From Dehalococcoidales bacterium (lineage in GTDB: Bacteria; Chloroflexota; Dehalococcoidia; Dehalococcoidales; JAQTRN01): a stretch of DNA of 9,765 nucleotides. Shown here in pieces: positions 6,861-9,765 of this stretch (position 1 is its first letter; every line of letters begins with the position of its first letter). The notes under the pieces are model-generated. The model saw nothing but the letters and a program-made list of their open reading frames with translations. It made no database searches and was not told the origin of the DNA. Both the position numbers and the translations under genes were made by a program. The DNA is taken from contig JAQTRN010000019.1 of assembly GCA_028711795.1 (NCBI GenBank), forward strand, positions 1-9,765, read 5' to 3'.

Positions 6861-7667
6861 TCCATCCGGGCGTGATGCCTGGCAAAGCCACTCTAGAAAG
6901 CGCTCGACTTCGCGCACACCGTAAAGGACCAGGTCCGACTGTTGCTCTAATTCCGCTTGAATTTCCGGGCCAATGATGCCGATGGCCAGTCCTAGACAAT
7001 TCAAATCGTCGCTGACGCTATGAATGACGTGGAAAGCGTCGACATCGGTGAGGTCATCTCCCAGGTAGATCAGACCACGCAAGTTATGCTCTCCTATGAG
7101 TTGCCTTACCGCCGTGCCCTTGCTCTCTTCTATCGGGGGTAGTAGATCTATACCCATTTTCTCACGGATAACGCGGAGATTCCTGGCATGTGGTGAGGTG
7201 GCGATGGCGGTCAGGATAGACTGCTCAGCCGAATGATGGTCGGGGCACAGCCGGTAGTGGATGGAGGCAGTGACTCCTTTGTTTTCGACATTCATACCGG
7301 GTAGCTGGAGTTGGCTGGTAAGCTCGGATACTACCGCGATCATTACCTCAAAATAGGGCTGGCTCCTTTCGGTGAATTCGGAGTGACCATTGCGCCAGCA
7401 TTCCAGGCCGTGGTTGCCGTAATAGACGATGTCATTAATGCCGACCATATCTCTGGCTTCAGCCGCCGGGCGGCCCGAGATAACGGCTACCAGGGCGAGC
7501 TGTTTGGATAATTGAGTGAGATAGTGGCGACACAACGGTGATACCCTGGCTTGTTGAAAAGTGGGGGCAATGGGACTGATCGTGCCGTCCAGGTCAGTGA
7601 TCAAGCCGAACGGTAACCGTTGGCTAGTCTCCTTCACCAGGCCCAGTTTGTCGAAGGCGTGTATCAC
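6852..7667 (-). CDS. otsB: Trehalose-6-phosphate phosphatase
   Basis: This 271-residue HAD-superfamily enzyme removes phosphate from trehalose 6-phosphate to give trehalose in the cytoplasm. HAD motif I is 'DLDGT' (25-29, nucleophile Asp25, acid Asp27). Motif II is 'ISGRP' (63-67). The OtsB cap/substrate signatures are 'GNHGLE' (84-89) and 'ENKGVTASIHYR' (128-139). The motif III Lys is Lys183 in 'ESKGTAV', and motif IV is 'LGDDLTDVDAF' (202-212). All catalytic residues are intact and the length fits stand-alone OtsB. The start is GTG 7665-7667; an in-frame TAA lies 9 bases upstream, so the gene cannot begin earlier. There is no ribosome site, and a promoter ends 6 bases before the GTG, suggesting leaderless translation. 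It is divergent from the ROK kinase gene. The partner OtsA synthase is not in the window. A related sugar phosphatase role is possible but less likely. Confidence 0.92.
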   Translation of the reverse strand: MIHAFDKLGLVKETSQRLPFGLITDLDGTISPIAPTFQQARVSPLCRHYLTQLSKQLALVAVISGRPAAEARDMVGINDIVYYGNHGLECWRNGHSEFTERSQPYFEVMIAVVSELTSQLQLPGMNVENKGVTASIHYRLCPDHHSAEQSILTAIATSPHARNLRVIREKMGIDLLPPIEESKGTAVRQLIGEHNLRGLIYLGDDLTDVDAFHVIHSVSDDLNCLGLAIGIIGPEIQAELEQQSDLVLYGVREVERFLEWLCQASRPDGSL

Positions 7668-7673
7668 AGAGCC

Positions 7674-7702
7674 AAATTAGCAGGCGCTGACGCCGGTGTC
7701 AA
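7674..7702 (-). promoter_or_regulatory. Promoter of otsB, probably giving a leaderless mRNA
   Basis: On the minus strand a perfect TTGACA (7697-7702) is followed by a 17-base spacer and TAATTT (7674-7679), preceded by a TGC extension. Only six bases separate the -10 from the GTG start codon at 7667, so the expected transcription start falls on the start codon. The spacer contains GGCG-CTGA-CGCC (7683-7694), a short inverted repeat that could bind a repressor. Confidence 0.5.
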
Positions 7703-7716
7703 TCTCCGGTCTTATC

Positions 7717-7745
7717 TGGACAATTGGCTGATGATGGGTTAGAGT
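7717..7745 (+). promoter_or_regulatory. Probable promoter of the ROK kinase-galU operon
   Basis: TGGACA (7717-7722, 5/6 match) is followed after 17 bases by TAGAGT (7740-7745, 4/6). Transcription would start about 7752, only a few bases before the ATG at 7756. The -35 box lies 14 bases from the -35 of the divergent otsB promoter, so one regulator could act on both. If this promoter is used, the GTG at 7744 cannot be the start. Confidence 0.4.
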
Positions 7746-8733
7746 GATAGTTGTCATGGCCAGGAAAGTCAAATCTGATGCGCCTATTTTAGCCGTAGAC
7801 CTGGGTGGCACCAAGATAATGGTCGCTCTGGTCAGTTCCAGCGGCCAGGTAATAGCCCGGGAACGGACTCCCACACCGGCGGGTCAGGGGCCGGTCGCCG
7901 TGATTGACCGGCTAGTCTCTACTTTAGAGCGCTTGCTGGCTGAGAAAAACATGGACGTAGCTCAGTTACACAGTATCAGTATGGCGGTTGCCGGTGCGAT
8001 AGATTCAATAAGAGGGCTGGTGACCTTGTCCCCCAATCTGCCCGGCTGGCGTGATGTGCCTCTGCGGGACATGGTGGCAGCCAGGCTCGGTATTCGTACG
8101 TTTCTGATCAATGATGCCAGTGCTGCCGCCCTCGGGGAGCATCAGTTTGGCGCCGGCCGGGGAGTTCGGGACGTCGTTCTATTGACTGTGGGTACCGGCA
8201 TTGGTGGCGGGATTATTATTGATGGCCGTCTGTACCCGGGGGCCAGCGGCGCCGCCGGGGAGATGGGACACATGACTATCGATATTAACGGCCCGAAGTG
8301 TCCCTGCGGTAATACCGGTTGTCTGGAGATGTTAGCTTCGGGTACGGCGATAGCCAGAGAAGCTATCCGGTGCGCGGAACGAGGACAGCCGACCTCTCTT
8401 ACTAAAATGGTCAGCGGTAAGTTAGCGGAGATAACCGCGGAGAAGGTGTATGCCGCGGCCAGAGAGGGCGATTCTGTGGCAATCAGGGTGATCAACACGG
8501 CGGCCACCTATCTCGGTGTCGGTCTGGTGAACCTGGTCAACATATTCAATCCGGAGATGATAATCATTGGTGGTGGGGTGGCTAAAATGGGTGGTCTACT
8601 GCTGGAACCGGCGAGGCAGGTGGTCAGGGATAGGGCTTTTGTGTTACCCGCCCGGGTAGCCAAGATAGTGCCAGCACAACTGGATGATGAGGCTGGCGTG
8701 CTGGGCGCGGCGGCTTTCGCTTTTCAACAGTAA
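7744..8733 (+). CDS. glcK: ROK-family glucokinase
   Basis: This 329-residue sugar kinase most likely phosphorylates glucose to glucose 6-phosphate with ATP in the cytoplasm. The N-terminal phosphate loop is 'AVDLGGTK' (17-24). The catalytic Asp is Asp124 in 'LINDASAAALGEH'. The second nucleotide loop is 'LTVGTGIGGGIIIDG' (147-161). 'GEMGHM' (172-177) with His176 and the cysteine cluster 'CPCGNTGCLE' (186-195; Cys186, 188, 193) form the structural zinc site of ROK proteins. 'FNPEMIIIGGGV' (268-279) is the C-terminal signature. There is no N-terminal HTH, so it is a kinase and not a NagC/XylR-type repressor. The first possible start is GTG 7744; ATG 7756 gives 325 residues and fits the predicted promoter better. 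galU follows after 17 bases in one operon. N-acetylmannosamine or fructose kinase activity is not excluded. Confidence 0.9.
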   Translation: MIVVMARKVKSDAPILAVDLGGTKIMVALVSSSGQVIARERTPTPAGQGPVAVIDRLVSTLERLLAEKNMDVAQLHSISMAVAGAIDSIRGLVTLSPNLPGWRDVPLRDMVAARLGIRTFLINDASAAALGEHQFGAGRGVRDVVLLTVGTGIGGGIIIDGRLYPGASGAAGEMGHMTIDINGPKCPCGNTGCLEMLASGTAIAREAIRCAERGQPTSLTKMVSGKLAEITAEKVYAAAREGDSVAIRVINTAATYLGVGLVNLVNIFNPEMIIIGGGVAKMGGLLLEPARQVVRDRAFVLPARVAKIVPAQLDDEAGVLGAAAFAFQQ

Positions 8734-8750
8734 TATCAGGAGGTCAGAGG

Positions 8751-9626
8751 ATGAAGATACGCAAAGCAGTTATTGTCGCCGCGGGTTGGGGGGTGCGTTT
8801 CCTACCGATTACCAAGACTCAGCCTAAAGAAATGCTGCCGCTGATCAATAAGCCGCTGATCCAGTATTCGGTGGAGGAAATTGTAGATTCGGGAATAGAG
8901 CAGGTCATACTGGTCACGTCTGTGGGGAAACGCTCTATAGAAGACTATTTCGACCGCTCCGCGGAACTGGAGTGTTTCCTGGAACAGAAGGGGGAGTCCG
9001 GTTTTCTGAAAGAGGTGCGCCGGCTGTCCTCTCTGGTTGATATTTGTACTGTCCGGCAGAAAGAACAACTGGGACTGGGTCACGCCGTCCTCTCGGCGAA
9101 GAATGCGGTCGGCAGAGAGCCGTTCGCCGTCTTGCTGCCCGATGATATAATTGCCGGCCATTCTCCCGCATTGAAAGAGATGATAGCTGTTTTTGAGCGC
9201 TATGACGCTAACGTGCTCGCCGTGGAGCGTATCGCGGCCCAGGATACGGTGAAGTACGGTATCATCGAGCCGCGAGAGATCGCCGACCGGATCTACGAGG
9301 TCAAAAGCCTGGTGGAGAAACCGGAACCGGAGCAGGCTCCATCCAATCTGGGTATCGTCGGGCGATACCTGCTGATGCCGGAGATATTCGATGTCCTGGA
9401 GAAGACGCCGCCGGGCAAGAAAGGGGAAGTCCAGCTGACCGACGGGCTGCAGTTGCTGCTGAAACAGCAGGCCATCTATGCCTGTGAATTCGAAGGGACG
9501 CGGTATGACGCGGGGACACCGGTGGGCTGGCTGAAGACCAATATCGCTTTCGCCCTGCGCCACCCCAGTATCGGGCCGGAAATCAAAGAATACCTGCGTC
9601 AGTGCCTGGGTGAAGACGAAGTTTGA
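8751..9626 (+). CDS. galU: UTP-glucose-1-phosphate uridylyltransferase
   Basis: This 291-residue nucleotidyltransferase makes UDP-glucose from UTP and glucose 1-phosphate, feeding trehalose, glycan and cell-envelope synthesis. The N-terminal nucleotide loop is 'VAAGWGVRFLPITK' (9-22), followed by 'QPKEMLPLINKPLIQY' (24-39). Further signatures are 'LPDDI' (129-133, metal/UTP region), 'VEKPEP' (188-193, Lys190), 'GRYLLMPEIF' (204-213), 'GEVQLTDGLQLL' (225-236) and 'YDAGTPVGWL' (252-261). The loop differs from the usual GxGTR by Val15 replacing Thr. Length is typical of GalU. AGGAGGT (8738-8744) lies 6 bases before the ATG, a strong ribosome site. It is the second gene after the ROK kinase and is probably co-transcribed with it. 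A related sugar-1-phosphate nucleotidyltransferase is unlikely given the match along the whole length. Confidence 0.93.
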   Translation: MKIRKAVIVAAGWGVRFLPITKTQPKEMLPLINKPLIQYSVEEIVDSGIEQVILVTSVGKRSIEDYFDRSAELECFLEQKGESGFLKEVRRLSSLVDICTVRQKEQLGLGHAVLSAKNAVGREPFAVLLPDDIIAGHSPALKEMIAVFERYDANVLAVERIAAQDTVKYGIIEPREIADRIYEVKSLVEKPEPEQAPSNLGIVGRYLLMPEIFDVLEKTPPGKKGEVQLTDGLQLLLKQQAIYACEFEGTRYDAGTPVGWLKTNIAFALRHPSIGPEIKEYLRQCLGEDEV

Positions 9627-9643
9627 ATAGCGCGGCTCGCGTA

Positions 9644-9704
9644 TTGCGTCAAAAATAACTGTTACCGAAGGCCTCCTTGTTGCGTCATAATTCCGGTTAC
9701 CGAA
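9644..9704. repeat. Two-copy bipartite direct repeat downstream of galU
   Basis: TTGCGTCA followed after 9 bases by GTTACCGAA (9644-9669) recurs as TTGCGTCA, 8 bases, GTTACCGAA (9680-9704), a period of about 36 bases. The two 8-9-base blocks are identical in both copies while the spacers differ. The second block in copy 2 sits inside CGGTTACCG, a small dyad. This could be paired binding sites for a regulator of the gene beyond the window or a small recurring intergenic element. The rest of 9627-9765 shows no gene and no clear terminator; a 4-bp hairpin at 9631-9641 lacks a T-tract. Confidence 0.55.
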
Positions 9705-9765
9705 CGGGTTTTACCGGGTTGCCTTTCAGCCAGAGTCCAGAGGTGTTCCACTGACTGCCTGATTT

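Noticed and set aside
8802..9563. Long open frame (253 codons) antisense to galU
   Set aside because: It lies wholly inside a clearly identified gene, its translation is Gln/Arg/His-rich without a recognisable domain, and it arises from the GC-biased codons of galU.
9631..9641. CGCG-GCT-CGCG hairpin after galU as a terminator
   Set aside because: The stem is only 4 bp and no T-tract follows.
9644..9704. CRISPR-like or iteron array
   Set aside because: Only two imperfect units, with the variable part inside the unit; no cas or replication initiator gene is present.

Overview
The window reads as chromosomal housekeeping and signalling DNA from a bacterium of moderate GC content. No mobile element, CRISPR array, rRNA or tRNA is visible. 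The gene styles recall Chloroflexota, perhaps Dehalococcoidia: a many-PAS soluble kinase, a YchF-like protein with Arg in the P-loop, and a GalU with an 'AAGWG' loop. That assignment is recall, not a search result, and is only moderately likely.

Left part (118-4042, minus strand): one transcription unit for a soluble histidine kinase with six PAS domains, followed closely by two single-domain response regulators. A good sigma70-type promoter lies just upstream of the kinase. Neither receiver has an output domain, so the unit must act through a partner protein or a phosphorelay. Upstream on the same strand (4140-4349) is a small MerR/excisionase-type DNA-binding protein, the only regulator of that kind in the window.

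Middle (4350-5867): a 251-base intergenic stretch holds a coding-like segment without a convincing start and a spaced 10-bp inverted repeat. Next come a YchF/OLA1-family nucleotide-binding protein with altered P-loop and G3 motifs (minus strand) and a divergent promoter region leading to holA.

Right part (5868-9626): holA (DNA polymerase III delta) runs tail to tail, with a 9-bp overlap, into otsB (trehalose-6-phosphate phosphatase, minus strand). OtsB is divergent from an ROK glucokinase followed by galU. The last three enzymes fit a glucose-6-phosphate, UDP-glucose and trehalose supply module, but the trehalose-6-phosphate synthase itself is not in the window. The divergent otsB/ROK promoters sit so close to the start codons that leaderless transcripts are likely. 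The last 139 bases hold no gene but contain a two-copy bipartite direct repeat.

I found no clear new multi-gene system. The best leads are the output-less kinase/receiver cassette, the degenerate YchF GTPase motifs, the orphan coding-like segment, and the leaderless divergent promoter pair.
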